The notes: generated by a model not told the origin, from the letters alone. Positions 14,885 through 24,055 are shown, counted from the first letter of the stretch. The stretch: 64,000 nucleotides of DNA from Marinobacterium litorale DSM 23545 (GCF_000428985.1 NZ_AUAZ01000017.1:36275-100274), one strand, 5' to 3'. Numbers and translations: made by a program.

Positions 14885-17608
14885 TTATGCCACTTTTTCC
14901 ATACCCTGTTTACAGATTGAAATGATCTCCTCTTCACTGGCTCCATTGGGTAATGAGATGTCATTCGCCCAATCCGGATAGAACACAGACAAGTCACCCC
15001 CCAATCCCACTTGAGGGTGCTGGATCTCCGGTAGTTTCTGCCACTGCATACATTCCGGTAGGTTGTCGTTGGTCCACTTGATAGGCGCTGCGTAGTCCCT
15101 AATCATGAAGTACTGCGCATCATGTATGTGGGCACACGGTAGGATCTCATAGCGGTATTCAGACGCCAGAGTACGTTCCTGGAACTCAATAGCAGCTCGG
15201 TTATTGAGCATCCCGTAGGATTGCCCCAGGGCATTACCTGCCGTTCGTCCTTCAGCTTGCGCCTCATAAGGTGTACGGCTCGAGCCCATCAAGGACTGTT
15301 TCAGAAGGGGCGTACGCACTCGTAGACCAAAGGCCACAGTGACATACCCATCCTTTGCTGCCTGATCCAGTTTTCCTTGAACCCATTCATCCGATACTCG
15401 ATACATATCATGATAGGCAGATTCGATAGATCGTGCTTTCTGCTCAGACCAACCAAGCTGCTGCATGATACCGATATAGGTGCCCTGATAGGTGAGTAGG
15501 AAAGTAGGTGTTTTGGAATCCTGACGGAGCGGTTTGTACTTCGTCTCAATCGAGTTAATGCTACTTACAGAATTTGGATCTATATCCGGCATCTGATCGG
15601 AGAAGTAGTAATACGCACGCAGGCAGTGACCATCGTATCCATCCGTATAGACCTTGAGTTTATTGGGGTCCTTGGTAGTAAGCGCACTGATTCGATCTTC
15701 CAGTGAAGCGAAGTCAGCCCCACAGAACAACCATCCTGGCGGTGCCACAAAAGCAGCTTTGATGAGCTTGGCATGTTTCGAGTTACTGGGGATGTTCTGC
15801 AGGTTAGGACCTGATGAGGAGAGGCGTCCGGAAACAGTTCCACCCAGGTTGAAGTTGCCATGCAGATACCACCAGCCATCTTCCTTCTGAACTGAGTTTT
15901 CCTTGAACGCCTTGATGAACGTAGTCAGGATTTTATCAGCATCAGCAAAGGCTCTGAGTGCTTGGATAACATCAATCAGCTGTTGGTCCTGGGTGTGGTT
16001 GATCAGCTTTTTGAGGGTCTTACCACCGACGGCCGGCTGTTTGTTTTTGGTACGGTCGATCACCGGCAGGTTGTGTAGCTCATAGAGCAATGCCTGTACC
16101 TGAAGGTTACTGCCAGGGTTGAAGGTAACACGGGGAAATGTATCCCAGTCTTTCTTCAGGATCTTATCCGGATTTTTGGCTTTGTCGCGTCGATCCGTAT
16201 AGTCCTTTTCCCAAGCGCGGGCAGTGAGCAAATCTTCAAGCTGTTTAATCAGAGGTGACTGGCTCAAGATGAGTCGTTGTGCCTCTGCTTCTGCTTTCAA
16301 TACCTTCTCTGCTTCATTCACCTTCTTCATGCTCAACGGCATACCGGTGAGTTCCATTTGCAGGATCACCTTGACGCTAGGCTTGAAGATGGTTTCGTAC
16401 ACATCCAGCTGCTGATCATTGACCATGGTTGGGTAATGCTTTTTCTTTACGAACCAGGTACTTAAACAGTCAACCAGGTTGTAGCGCAGCAGTTGATCCA
16501 ACGGGATTCGACGGATATCTTTGATATCCTCATCATTTTGCGCGTAGTTACCTGCAAACTCAGCAGCCTGCTCTTTGAGGCTGAGTTTGTTTCCGGATGT
16601 CGAATTGGTGGCGAGATAGGTAATGAGCTTGGTGTCGTCAAACAGGCGGGTCAGTATTTCGATCCCTTTCTGCTTTCCTTTCTCATCCAGCAAAGACTCC
16701 ATCCAGAGTTCGTACACCAATATCTTCAGGTCGAAGTTGGCGTTGTGGAGAGTGAGTTTACCCTGGTAGGTTTCAAGGAATTCCCGTAGCAATTTTTTCA
16801 CCACAGGGTTATCAATCTGGACGCCATGATACGCAGCCATCGCCTCTTTACGGCGCTGGGTATACACCACAGGATCCTCACCCGGCTCGATGGGTAGCTT
16901 CAGGCGTAGTAGGTTGTAAACCTCAGCAACTTTATGAGCCTCCACGTAATCCACCGGGAAAGCTATACCGTTGTGCTCATCCCAGGCAAAACCCACAGTA
17001 CCAATACCTGCTTTCCAGAAGTGCAGAGAGAAGGCCTCAATATCAAGAGTCAACTCGGGGTATTGATATAACTGGTTCAGAGCGTCAGCGATTAGATCAT
17101 TAACCGGGTAAAATTCTGAATGGATGATGTTTTGACCAGGAACCCGGTAAGTACCCTTCAGGTGGTCAGCAAGTGTATCCAGCCCGCGATCCACTTTGGT
17201 TTGAATCTTGGGGTCATAAAACAGCTGCTGGTAATTGGGGATCAATATGGCATTCATCCCCTCAGCACCCTTCAGAGTACAAGGCACCACATACCCTAAA
17301 TGAGGTTCAGCTTTCTTCACTCCAGTAATGGTTTTGAAGTAAGCCGAATCTGCAATCAGTAGTGTATGAACCCCTAAGCCGATAAGTCCCTGAACCAGAT
17401 TGCTCAGGTACTCTTTTTGCTCACTGACTTTACAGGGATTCTTACCGTTATAAGGCACATCGAATGCCAGAATACGATCTTGAGAAATACTGCGTTGCTC
17501 AAGCGGGCGCACGTAATGCTCCAGTAGTTTAGAGCGATTCAATGCAGTCGTTTTGATCAGCAACGCAGCATCGTACTGAGCACTCTCAGTAAACAGTACA
17601 TGCTGCAT
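14885..17608 (-). CDS. Family A DNA polymerase (N4 gp39-like)
   Basis: 907 residues, the size of N4-type replicative polymerases. An N-terminal domain (1-170; ILAFDVPYNGKNPCKVSEQ, VHTLLIADSAYFKTITG) of alpha/beta type, perhaps uracil-DNA-glycosylase-like, precedes a 3'-5' exonuclease (LTLDIEAFSL with D/E of Exo I; NANFDLKILVYE Exo II; YNLVDCLSTWF Exo III). Polymerase motifs: A (WLFCGADFASLEDRI), B (RQDSKTPTFLLTYQGTYIG) and C (CAHIHDAQYF). Motif C has Ala where many family members have Glu after the catalytic Asp. It would copy the phage genome. It follows the helicase cluster with tight spacing and has a GAGG Shine-Dalgarno. Confidence 0.93.
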   Translation of the reverse strand: MQHVLFTESAQYDAALLIKTTALNRSKLLEHYVRPLEQRSISQDRILAFDVPYNGKNPCKVSEQKEYLSNLVQGLIGLGVHTLLIADSAYFKTITGVKKAEPHLGYVVPCTLKGAEGMNAILIPNYQQLFYDPKIQTKVDRGLDTLADHLKGTYRVPGQNIIHSEFYPVNDLIADALNQLYQYPELTLDIEAFSLHFWKAGIGTVGFAWDEHNGIAFPVDYVEAHKVAEVYNLLRLKLPIEPGEDPVVYTQRRKEAMAAYHGVQIDNPVVKKLLREFLETYQGKLTLHNANFDLKILVYELWMESLLDEKGKQKGIEILTRLFDDTKLITYLATNSTSGNKLSLKEQAAEFAGNYAQNDEDIKDIRRIPLDQLLRYNLVDCLSTWFVKKKHYPTMVNDQQLDVYETIFKPSVKVILQMELTGMPLSMKKVNEAEKVLKAEAEAQRLILSQSPLIKQLEDLLTARAWEKDYTDRRDKAKNPDKILKKDWDTFPRVTFNPGSNLQVQALLYELHNLPVIDRTKNKQPAVGGKTLKKLINHTQDQQLIDVIQALRAFADADKILTTFIKAFKENSVQKEDGWWYLHGNFNLGGTVSGRLSSSGPNLQNIPSNSKHAKLIKAAFVAPPGWLFCGADFASLEDRISALTTKDPNKLKVYTDGYDGHCLRAYYYFSDQMPDIDPNSVSSINSIETKYKPLRQDSKTPTFLLTYQGTYIGIMQQLGWSEQKARSIESAYHDMYRVSDEWVQGKLDQAAKDGYVTVAFGLRVRTPLLKQSLMGSSRTPYEAQAEGRTAGNALGQSYGMLNNRAAIEFQERTLASEYRYEILPCAHIHDAQYFMIRDYAAPIKWTNDNLPECMQWQKLPEIQHPQVGLGGDLSVFYPDWANDISLPNGASEEEIISICKQGMEKVA

Positions 17609-17611
17609 ACG

Positions 17612-18124
17612 TTACCTCAATAACAGGTTGGCAATGAGTCGAGTGTTAATCAACTCAATTTCATCTTTGAAGTCACTGTTTATTTTCTCGATGGTTTCCA
17701 ATGTTATACGGACTTCATCAGCTGATTTGTGTTTGCGAATTTGCTCAGGAATACCTGGGTGAATATTCTCAGGAAAAAGGGCCAGCATATCACCAGCCGT
17801 ACCACATTTCCTTAAACCCATCAGCAGGTAAGTAAATACTGCGTTTTCTTCCTTGTCTATTTCTTCATCGTATTTTTTAACCATTTCACGAAACTCCCCA
17901 TGCAGCGAATACGCCAATAAAGGAGCCGGTTTACTAACGGATAAACTGGAATGTGAATAGACATTTTTATCGAAATAGAAGCAGTTAAAGCCATTATTAT
18001 CAGGGTTTCTGATAATAAATTCTTCTATTTGTTGTTGGTAAAACTGACGAGAAGGGGAGAAGATGAAATTTACTATTTCGTTAATGACGTTATTACGCCA
18101 CCGTTGCAACTCTTCCTTGCGCAT
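17612..18124 (-). CDS. Hypothetical protein between helicase and polymerase
   Basis: About 170 residues from ATG 18124 (MRKEELQRW) with GGAG upstream; 18160 is an alternative. Mostly helical with many charged residues (EFREMVKKYDEEIDKEENAV; EKINSDFKDEIELINTRL). Its start overlaps the helicase gene's 3' end by about 30 bases. No family recognised; position suggests a replication accessory factor. Confidence 0.65.
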   Translation of the reverse strand: MRKEELQRWRNNVINEIVNFIFSPSRQFYQQQIEEFIIRNPDNNGFNCFYFDKNVYSHSSLSVSKPAPLLAYSLHGEFREMVKKYDEEIDKEENAVFTYLLMGLRKCGTAGDMLALFPENIHPGIPEQIRKHKSADEVRITLETIEKINSDFKDEIELINTRLIANLLLR

Positions 18125-19388
18125 TTTGAATAGCTCCGTATTTAGGAGGTAATGCCCCATAGAGCACTACCTGTTCAGAAGCACGAGAAAACGCAACATA
18201 CAGCATTCGGGCAACGTCTGACTGGATGTTGCATTGGCCAATATCACTCAGATCAATGAATACCCGGTCATACGTAGAACCCTGGCTTTTGTGAACCGTG
18301 GATGCGTAAGGCGGTCGTAGATCCCCCCAGTTTTCCTTGATGTCAAAAAAGGTTTTCCAGTTTTTCTCTTTCGCTAACTGCTTGAGAAAAGCACGGACCT
18401 GTAGTTGATTATCAGGAACAAACAGCTGAACCTTTTCATCCAACTCAATGTAGCGTCCTTCGATTCCAGCCTGCTCAATGGTTCCAGTCACATCCGTCAC
18501 GATACCGCTGGCATCTGTGGCGTACTTGGTACCGGATCGCGTCATGATGGGTTTATTGGTAACAACCCGTTCACCTTCTTTAAAGTGACCGTGCTGACCG
18601 TTAATCATGCGGGCATAGTCGTTGTATTGGATTACGCGATCATTCTGCCAAGCCAGGATTCGCGCTGCGTTACCGTGAGTTAACTGGCTCGCAGTAAAGT
18701 GGTGATTGATCATCTGCTGAAAGGTAGCGCCATCTACATGGATCACCTTATCGTCAGTAAGCCCAATGCTCGGGAACGTCAGGGTATCAACCGCATGGCG
18801 GTATTCCAGGGACACCTGCTGAACAGTACCCATGTTGCGCATGATCTGGGTTAACTTGGCCGTGCGCAGCCCCTCAGTGAAGATAGGAGGCGTTGGCTCA
18901 TAAATAGATGCCAACTGGAAAGGGTCACCAATCCAGATAATCTTGCAACGAAGTGTCCCTTCACGAACCTCTTTAATCAGGTTGCTATCTGCGAAGCTCG
19001 CTTCATCGATCAGAATGATTGAGTCTTCAATAATGTTGTAGTTACGCCCATGAACCAGTTTGGATTTACCGGTTTTACGGTCATTTTCTACTTTCAGGCC
19101 CAGGGCTGAATGAATTGTCAGCGCTTCCTGTCCTGTCAGTTCTGCAATCACCTGTGCTGCTTTACGGGTGGTTGCTGTGGTGATCAGCTCATAGTGCGGC
19201 GCATCGATATTGTTGATCAGTGCAATGGCCTGCATCTGCTTCTCATACACCTGAAGCATATGGTTGATCATGGTGGACTTACCGGTCCCTGCAGGGCCTT
19301 CCACCACCATCTCTGTTTCGCCGGGAGTCATCAGGAAATCAACGATTTCACTGATAGCGTTTTGTTGTTCGGAATTCAGTGAAATCAT
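18093..19388 (-). CDS. SF1 DNA helicase, Dda/RecD-like (N4 gp37 position)
   Basis: 431 residues. Motif I GPAGTGKSTM (residues about 31-40), motif Ia TTATTRKAAQVI, motif II IILIDEASF, motif III IIWIGDPFQLASI, then LTQIMRN, and the C-terminal UvrD-like motifs DLRPPYASTVHKSQGSTYDR and MLYVAFSRASEQ, the layout of phage T4 Dda. Such helicases unwind DNA at the fork and displace bound proteins. ATG overlaps the upstream gene as ATGA; AAGGAA upstream. Confidence 0.9.
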   Translation of the reverse strand: MISLNSEQQNAISEIVDFLMTPGETEMVVEGPAGTGKSTMINHMLQVYEKQMQAIALINNIDAPHYELITTATTRKAAQVIAELTGQEALTIHSALGLKVENDRKTGKSKLVHGRNYNIIEDSIILIDEASFADSNLIKEVREGTLRCKIIWIGDPFQLASIYEPTPPIFTEGLRTAKLTQIMRNMGTVQQVSLEYRHAVDTLTFPSIGLTDDKVIHVDGATFQQMINHHFTASQLTHGNAARILAWQNDRVIQYNDYARMINGQHGHFKEGERVVTNKPIMTRSGTKYATDASGIVTDVTGTIEQAGIEGRYIELDEKVQLFVPDNQLQVRAFLKQLAKEKNWKTFFDIKENWGDLRPPYASTVHKSQGSTYDRVFIDLSDIGQCNIQSDVARMLYVAFSRASEQVVLYGALPPKYGAIQNAQGRVATVA

Positions 19389-19696
19389 GCGACTTTTCCT
19401 TCAGGACTCAGGTCCACTTCAGAAGAGGGGACCCCTAATAGATGGGCGGTTTTTAGGCGGATATACTCTTCATGCGAGATGAAGGTAATTTCCATATTTT
19501 TACGATCTATTGGCACTATTTTTGGGTTACCCCAATCAGTTTCGTCATACCCTTCAGCCAGCTCCATTGAAGCAATGAAAGATTGAAAAGCACTGTAGGG
19601 AAGGCAAATGGTGCGCTGGTAATCGAATTTGATGAGGGCGTAATTGTTCGCCGGAGGCAGCTTCTTACTGTCCGTTACAGTGCTTTTAGCTGGCAT
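19385..19696 (-). CDS. Hypothetical phage protein
   Basis: 103 residues; central beta-rich part (NYALIKFDYQRTICLPYSAF) and a C-terminal helix. Precedes and overlaps the helicase gene. GAGG 6 bases before ATG. Function unknown. Confidence 0.65.
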   Translation of the reverse strand: MPAKSTVTDSKKLPPANNYALIKFDYQRTICLPYSAFQSFIASMELAEGYDETDWGNPKIVPIDRKNMEITFISHEEYIRLKTAHLLGVPSSEVDLSPEGKVA

Positions 19697-19704
19697 GGTA
19701 AACC

Positions 19705-20916
19705 TCAGGTGGGATAGTTAAGAATCGTACCGAAGGGGTATTCGAAAGACTCGTCTCGACTATGAATAACCCAGATAACAGGGCAACCGGGATTCACGTC
19801 ATACATACTGAAATAGCCATCAGTAAAAATCAGCATGACAGTGGGCTGGTTTTCTTTTGCCCATTTAAGTACCGGCTTAATGCTGGTACCTCCTCGACCG
19901 TGAAACTCAACAGAACGAAGATCTTCGCACTCATTGAATTTCTTGATGTCTTTGATGCTTGTATCGAAATCGATGATCGTCATCTTTTCCGGTAGGAACT
20001 CATCTTTGATACCCTGGCACTCTGATATGAAATCAGTGAACTGCTCATCAGTTACAGAACCAGAAGTATCCACCGCAATGGTGATATCGGTCATTGCTTC
20101 ACTGTACTGGCTCGGCAGATAGTGATCCGGGAAAAAGCGACGGTTAGGTCGCTTAAACGTAAAATCGTTTTTTGCAAAACCAGAGACATAGTTACGAAGT
20201 ATCTGGTTCCAAGGCAGTTTAGGATTGGTCAGATTTTCAATCATAATGCCGACTTCGCCTGGAATATGACCAGGGTCTTCATTCTGCATTCGTGATTGGG
20301 TAGCAGCTTTGATCAAAATACCGTTTACTTCTTCTTCAACGGCTTTTGCTTCTTCCGGTGACATGGACTCAAACGGATCCATGATATCCCCATCCGAGCT
20401 ACCAGGTGTCCATACACCTTGGTCATTACCTTGGCCTGATCCATTAGGTTCAGGTTTATTGCCTGCACCTCCATTCTGTTCCTGTTCTTTCTTCAGGATG
20501 TCATAGACTTCTTCAGTGGATTTACCCAGGAAGTCCATGTTGCAGGGGCGGCCTTCAGGTACGTCGTATCCTGAATTTTTCAGCATGGTATTGATCACAT
20601 GATCCGCTGCGATATTCCACAGTTGATGATCACGGTCACCTTTACGGAACAGGTGCTTAAAGGCCACATGCCATGCCTCATGGGCAATGAGCCAGATACG
20701 TTGATCGGGACTCAAGTTGATAAAGTTAGTGGGTTGAATGAACAGGTGCTTCCCATCCGTTGCTCCGCAGCTACCACCGTCCGGTGACAGATCGGGTTTC
20801 CAGACCTGCTTCAGGCTGAAAAGAACGGTGGAAATGAATACACTGTTGTGCTTACTCATCAGGCCGATTTTGGCCTTATCGAGCTGCTTGGCAAACGGAT
20901 GAGCCAGACTGGTCAT
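19705..20916 (-). CDS. Metallopeptidase-like/VWA domain protein (DUF2201 type; N4 gp25-like)
   Basis: 403 residues. The N-terminal domain carries an HExxH zinc site (WLIAHEAWHVAFKH, about residue 80) and DHQLWNIAADHVIN, typical of the DUF2201 metallopeptidase-like region; a Gly/Asn/Pro-rich linker follows (about 140-175); the C-terminal VWA-like domain has a complete MIDAS start (ITIAVDTSGSVTDEQF), MTIIDFDTSI, GRGGTSIKPVLKW and LIFTDGYF. With the MoxR-type ATPase two genes upstream it forms the AAA+/VWA pair found across N4-like phages and bacterial CoxD/CoxE-type systems. The ATPase probably remodels a target bound through the VWA domain. The target is unknown. Confidence 0.85.
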   Translation of the reverse strand: MTSLAHPFAKQLDKAKIGLMSKHNSVFISTVLFSLKQVWKPDLSPDGGSCGATDGKHLFIQPTNFINLSPDQRIWLIAHEAWHVAFKHLFRKGDRDHQLWNIAADHVINTMLKNSGYDVPEGRPCNMDFLGKSTEEVYDILKKEQEQNGGAGNKPEPNGSGQGNDQGVWTPGSSDGDIMDPFESMSPEEAKAVEEEVNGILIKAATQSRMQNEDPGHIPGEVGIMIENLTNPKLPWNQILRNYVSGFAKNDFTFKRPNRRFFPDHYLPSQYSEAMTDITIAVDTSGSVTDEQFTDFISECQGIKDEFLPEKMTIIDFDTSIKDIKKFNECEDLRSVEFHGRGGTSIKPVLKWAKENQPTVMLIFTDGYFSMYDVNPGCPVIWVIHSRDESFEYPFGTILNYPT

Positions 20917-20917
20917 A

Positions 20918-21400
20918 TCAGGTTCCTGTTGGATTTAAGAGTTTGATAGCCTTCCAATTTTTATGGAGGTCAATTTGCTCTTTGGTAAATGGAGGGCAAT
21001 GAAGTTCATCCTGCGCTTTTAGGATGTGACTTTTAAGTTCACTGTGGTTTTCAATATTCGACAAAAGAAACTCAATATTGAGTTTATTATCGTCCTCTGT
21101 AACATGGCGCAGGCGAGTTGTTCCATCTGGATTTAATCGAAAACACTCTGCACCAGCGTTATAGTCATCCCCTCGCCCCCATGAACGGTCATACGGAATA
21201 CCTGCTGCTTGAAAGTCTTCTTCGATGTCTAAACAACCGTAGTTAACTTCTGAGTATTCAAGAAGAAGAACAGTTACCCCTTCTGAATTAATCATTTCAT
21301 CTTCTTCTTCAGCATCAGTAAGTAAAGAAGGGTCAATTTCCTTAACCCTTTCTTTACAGACCGCAGGGAAATTAAGTTGAACCCAGGTTCGATCTCCCAT
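20918..21400 (-). CDS. Hypothetical acidic protein between MoxR and VWA genes
   Basis: 160 residues, acidic (SLLTDAEEEDEMINSEGV; YGCLDIEEDFQAAGIPYDRS). The segment DRSWGRGDDYNAGAECFRLN followed by PDGTTRLRHV is conserved-looking. It lies between the ATPase and VWA genes, so it may work with them. GGGGGG 7 bases before ATG. No family recognised. Confidence 0.6.
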   Translation of the reverse strand: MGDRTWVQLNFPAVCKERVKEIDPSLLTDAEEEDEMINSEGVTVLLLEYSEVNYGCLDIEEDFQAAGIPYDRSWGRGDDYNAGAECFRLNPDGTTRLRHVTEDDNKLNIEFLLSNIENHSELKSHILKAQDELHCPPFTKEQIDLHKNWKAIKLLNPTGT

Positions 21401-21413
21401 AGCAGAACCCCCC

Positions 21414-22460
21414 TTAGAGGAGTTCTGCGGCAGTGGAGGCGATCCAGGTGCGTACCGGAGCAGACTGCATCAGTTCACGTTTACGGCGTACGATGTCACG
21501 CAGGGTCAGTACCTGGAATTCAGCCGGCGCACGGTTCAGGAAGGCCATGGCTTTATCGATGGTTTTATCATCCACCTTGTCGGCAATGGTTCCAGAAAGG
21601 GCGAAGTACACGCTGGGTTCACTGGGCAGCTGAACGCCATTCGGGTTCTGGCAGATTTGTTCAAAAGTCAGAAGGTCTTTATAGACCTTGCAGTAACCGA
21701 TGAACTCATTGGCCATACCTTCAGAGATCAAACCAGACAGCAGCGGCATATCACTCATGGAGATATCTGTCATTGGCTTGATGACATTGGAAGTAAACTC
21801 CCAGGTACGAGGGCAGGCAAAGGTGCGGTCATTGTGCTGAGGATCAAACTTGTGAAGGTTTTCGCCTTTGTAGTTGATGAACGCACAAATACGATGATCC
21901 ACACCATTACGAGATGCCCAGTCAATCCAACCTTTCGGATCGATATCAATCGTAATGTGGCCCAGACGTGACTGCATGGCAGTACCCTGTCGATTCACAA
22001 TGGCACCATCGGTACCCAGGTTACCTGCAGCAACTATCGCTACGTTTTCATGTAGATCATGTTGACCTACCTGACGATCCAGGATCAGCTTGTATGCAGC
22101 TGCTTGGGTCGCGATTGAAGCGGAGTTGAACTCATCCAGAAAAAGGAGCCAGCCTTTCTTGCCTTTAGGCAGGGTGTCGCCTTTAAGGGGGAAGGTGCTC
22201 ATGGGTGCATAAGAAGCCCGCTTACCCAGGTTCTGCTCATCAACCACAACTTCGTTAACGGTAGGAAATCCGAGTAGATCAGTCGGATCACACTGGCTCA
22301 AACGCATGTCGATCAGCTGAAGCTCATATTCATCAGCGATCTGTTTAACGATAGAAGATTTCCCGATACCTGGGGAACCAGTAACCATCGGCACAACGCC
22401 AGCACGGATGTAGTGGGAAATGATAGATACAGCTTGGGTAGGGCTCACGGTGTTAGCCAT
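21414..22460 (-). CDS. MoxR-type AAA+ ATPase (N4 gp24-like)
   Basis: 348 residues. Walker A GSPGIGKSSIVKQ (about 25-37), Walker B GWLLFLDEFNSA, sensor 1 VAIVAAGNLGTDGAIVNR, arginine-finger region (AMQSRLGHI) and a helical C-terminal lid (FACPRTWEFTSNVIK). MoxR ATPases act as chaperone-like remodellers paired with VWA proteins; the partner here is 19705-20916. The gene starts ATG with GGAG 8 bases upstream. Confidence 0.9.
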   Translation of the reverse strand: MANTVSPTQAVSIISHYIRAGVVPMVTGSPGIGKSSIVKQIADEYELQLIDMRLSQCDPTDLLGFPTVNEVVVDEQNLGKRASYAPMSTFPLKGDTLPKGKKGWLLFLDEFNSASIATQAAAYKLILDRQVGQHDLHENVAIVAAGNLGTDGAIVNRQGTAMQSRLGHITIDIDPKGWIDWASRNGVDHRICAFINYKGENLHKFDPQHNDRTFACPRTWEFTSNVIKPMTDISMSDMPLLSGLISEGMANEFIGYCKVYKDLLTFEQICQNPNGVQLPSEPSVYFALSGTIADKVDDKTIDKAMAFLNRAPAEFQVLTLRDIVRRKRELMQSAPVRTWIASTAAELL

Positions 22461-22524
22461 GGATAGTTCTCCAAAAAGGTAATCGGAATGAAATCAGAAA
22501 AAGTTTGTTTGTAGCTGGACAGCA

Positions 22525-22540
22525 CGCGCCGGAGGGCGCG
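22525..22540 (-). promoter_or_regulatory. GC-rich hairpin upstream of the MoxR gene
   Basis: CGCGCC-GGAG-GGCGCG, perfect 6-bp stem, in the gap between 22545 and 22460. No T tract in the leftward direction. Could be a transcript-processing stem, a terminator without U tract, or a hairpin promoter. Confidence 0.5.
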
Positions 22541-22544
22541 CTAA

Positions 22545-22835
22545 TCAGTTGAAGGCGTTGAGACGGTCTTGCAGGTCATCAGCCAATGCCATGGCTTCTT
22601 CGCGTTCTTCCTCGAATTCAAGGCAGTTGATGGCGCACCGGTAGTCTTCCAGTACGTAAGTTGCTGATTTCTTCAGCTCATCATTCAGATCGAGAACGTG
22701 ACGGACGTTATCACGATAGCACCGAAACAGGCCTTGAGTGGCGGCCAACTCATGTTTGGTAATTGAAAGCGTGGTAAGGGCCTGAGCCAGGGCTTCTTTG
22801 AGATCCTGGATCTCACTATCAAGTTGGGCGGTCAT
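22545..22835 (-). CDS. Hypothetical coiled-coil protein
   Basis: 96 residues, nearly all helical with heptad character (LDSEIQDLKEALAQALTTLS ... CLEFEEEREEAMALADDLQ). Unknown function; in the middle of the early string, 2 bases from the next gene. Confidence 0.6.
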   Translation of the reverse strand: MTAQLDSEIQDLKEALAQALTTLSITKHELAATQGLFRCYRDNVRHVLDLNDELKKSATYVLEDYRCAINCLEFEEEREEAMALADDLQDRLNAFN

Positions 22836-22836
22836 G

Positions 22837-23052
22837 TTATTTCCTTTTTAAATTAGCCTCCTCAGCGGCTTTACGCTCCTTAACTCGACGCTCAATGATG
22901 CGTGCAACATATACGGCGTAGTAGACGACAAGGTAAATGCTGGCGAGGGATAAAAGTACATGAAGTACAACGCTCCCCATAACTGCCTGGGTTGCGTAAA
23001 TACTGGTAACGGTTAGATAGAACACGCACAAGGCGATAGCGATCATTCTCAT
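22837..23052 (-). CDS. Small two-helix membrane protein
   Basis: 71 residues with two hydrophobic segments (MIAIALCVFYLTVTSIYA, about 3-20; VVLHVLLSLASIYLVVYYAV, about 28-48) and a basic C-terminus (RIIERRVKERKAAEE). ATG overlaps the preceding gene. Membrane-embedded early phage proteins often inhibit host processes; the role here is unknown. Confidence 0.6.
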   Translation of the reverse strand: MRMIAIALCVFYLTVTSIYATQAVMGSVVLHVLLSLASIYLVVYYAVYVARIIERRVKERKAAEEANLKRK

Positions 23053-23384
23053 GCGTTCGTACCTACTACTTTAGGTGCAGTTTTGCGCCGTTGGGTTTTC
23101 TTTTGAGCTTTAGGTGGCTCAACTTCTTCAAGTAGATGCAGGCGGTCCATTTCACCTGTTACAGGTTTAACTCCAGAGATCTCATCCCAGGACCAATCGA
23201 AATTGGCTGTGCGACCGTTACTCAGCAGTGCGATAAAGTCAGCGCCCATCTTCATAAAGAGCTGACTACCTCGACGGTAGAGTTTTAGCTGACGATAACG
23301 GCCACCTTTACGGATAATGATTTGGGCATCTTCTAAACCCTCACGAGTAAACAGACCCTTACCGGGTTGGTAGTTACTCGACAT
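23049..23384 (-). CDS. Hypothetical basic protein
   Basis: 111 residues; beta-rich core (DAQIIIRKGGRYRQLKLYRR, LFMKMGADFIALLSNGRTAN) and a basic Lys-rich tail (KAQKKTQRRKTAPK) that could bind nucleic acid. GAGG 5 bases upstream of ATG. No family recognised. Confidence 0.6.
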   Translation of the reverse strand: MSSNYQPGKGLFTREGLEDAQIIIRKGGRYRQLKLYRRGSQLFMKMGADFIALLSNGRTANFDWSWDEISGVKPVTGEMDRLHLLEEVEPPKAQKKTQRRKTAPKVVGTNA

Positions 23385-23390
23385 ACGACC

Positions 23391-23687
23391 TCAGTGAACA
23401 ATGTTCTCTTGTTGCTCCTCTTTACAGAGAAGCATGTTAATGATGCTCATGTTGAAGCCGCTGTTTTCTAGATAGGGATGAGCTTTCATGAGTTCGTTAA
23501 ACGCCATAGTGGCTGAGACAACATCAGTAATAGGTAAACCTGTACCCAGTCTTTGAATGGCACCGATTACACAGTTGGGCTTTTCAGCTTGAACCATCTC
23601 AATGGCTTGGGTTATTGATTCAGCAGTGTATTCGTAAGAAATAAAACTGGTGTCAGTTTCCTTTAGGTAGATCATGTAGTGGTGCAT
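23391..23687 (-). CDS. Hypothetical phage protein
   Basis: 98 residues, alpha/beta (MHHYMIYLKETDTSFISYEY, helix AESITQAIEMVQAEKPN). Part of the small-gene string downstream of the RNAP2 terminator. Function unknown. Confidence 0.55.
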   Translation of the reverse strand: MHHYMIYLKETDTSFISYEYTAESITQAIEMVQAEKPNCVIGAIQRLGTGLPITDVVSATMAFNELMKAHPYLENSGFNMSIINMLLCKEEQQENIVH

Positions 23688-23695
23688 GATATCTC

Positions 23696-23902
23696 CTAGT
23701 GAAGCGTCTTAATCTGCTTCTCCAGCTCACTCAGAAGCGTGTTGTGGTAAACCGAAAGGGCGGCTTGCACCTTGTTGACCGGTGCATCTACCAGGATCTG
23801 GTTTGCCTCATGAAGGGCTTCTTCCAGACTATCCTTAGTAGAGAAAATAGGGCGTTTGTTGCGCTTGAGTACTTCAAGCACAAGAGTGTTTTCTTCAGCC
23901 AT
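23696..23902 (-). CDS. Hypothetical helical protein, first gene of its cluster
   Basis: 68 residues, helical (SLEEALHEANQILVDAPVNK, SVYHNTLLSELEKQIKTL). First gene after the RNAP2 terminator and after the GGA-loop hairpin at 24022-24038, so probably the start of a new early or middle transcript running leftward. AAGGAG upstream. Confidence 0.6.
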   Translation of the reverse strand: MAEENTLVLEVLKRNKRPIFSTKDSLEEALHEANQILVDAPVNKVQAALSVYHNTLLSELEKQIKTLH

Positions 23903-24021
23903 ACTGGCTCCTTAAAAGGGGATTTAACCTATCGGCTGTATATCGCCAATAAATGGAAAATTCGTAAAGTTAGTATATCGGTATGAGTTCTTGGAGAAGT
24001 TCTCCAAGACACGTTCAGGAA

Positions 24022-24038
24022 GGGTGCCGGAGGCACCC
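24022..24038 (-). promoter_or_regulatory. 7-bp hairpin with GGA loop, candidate phage-polymerase promoter
   Basis: GGGTGCC-GGA-GGCACCC on the plus (template) strand, between the RNAP2 terminator and gene 23902. N4 virion-RNA-polymerase promoters P2 and P3 are template-strand hairpins with 7- and 5-bp stems and a GGA loop; P2 also has AA between stem and start site, as here. The N4 GC/GC pair flanking the loop is CC/GG here, so the match is partial. Confidence 0.5.
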
Positions 24039-24055
24039 CTTATTTAACTGGAATC

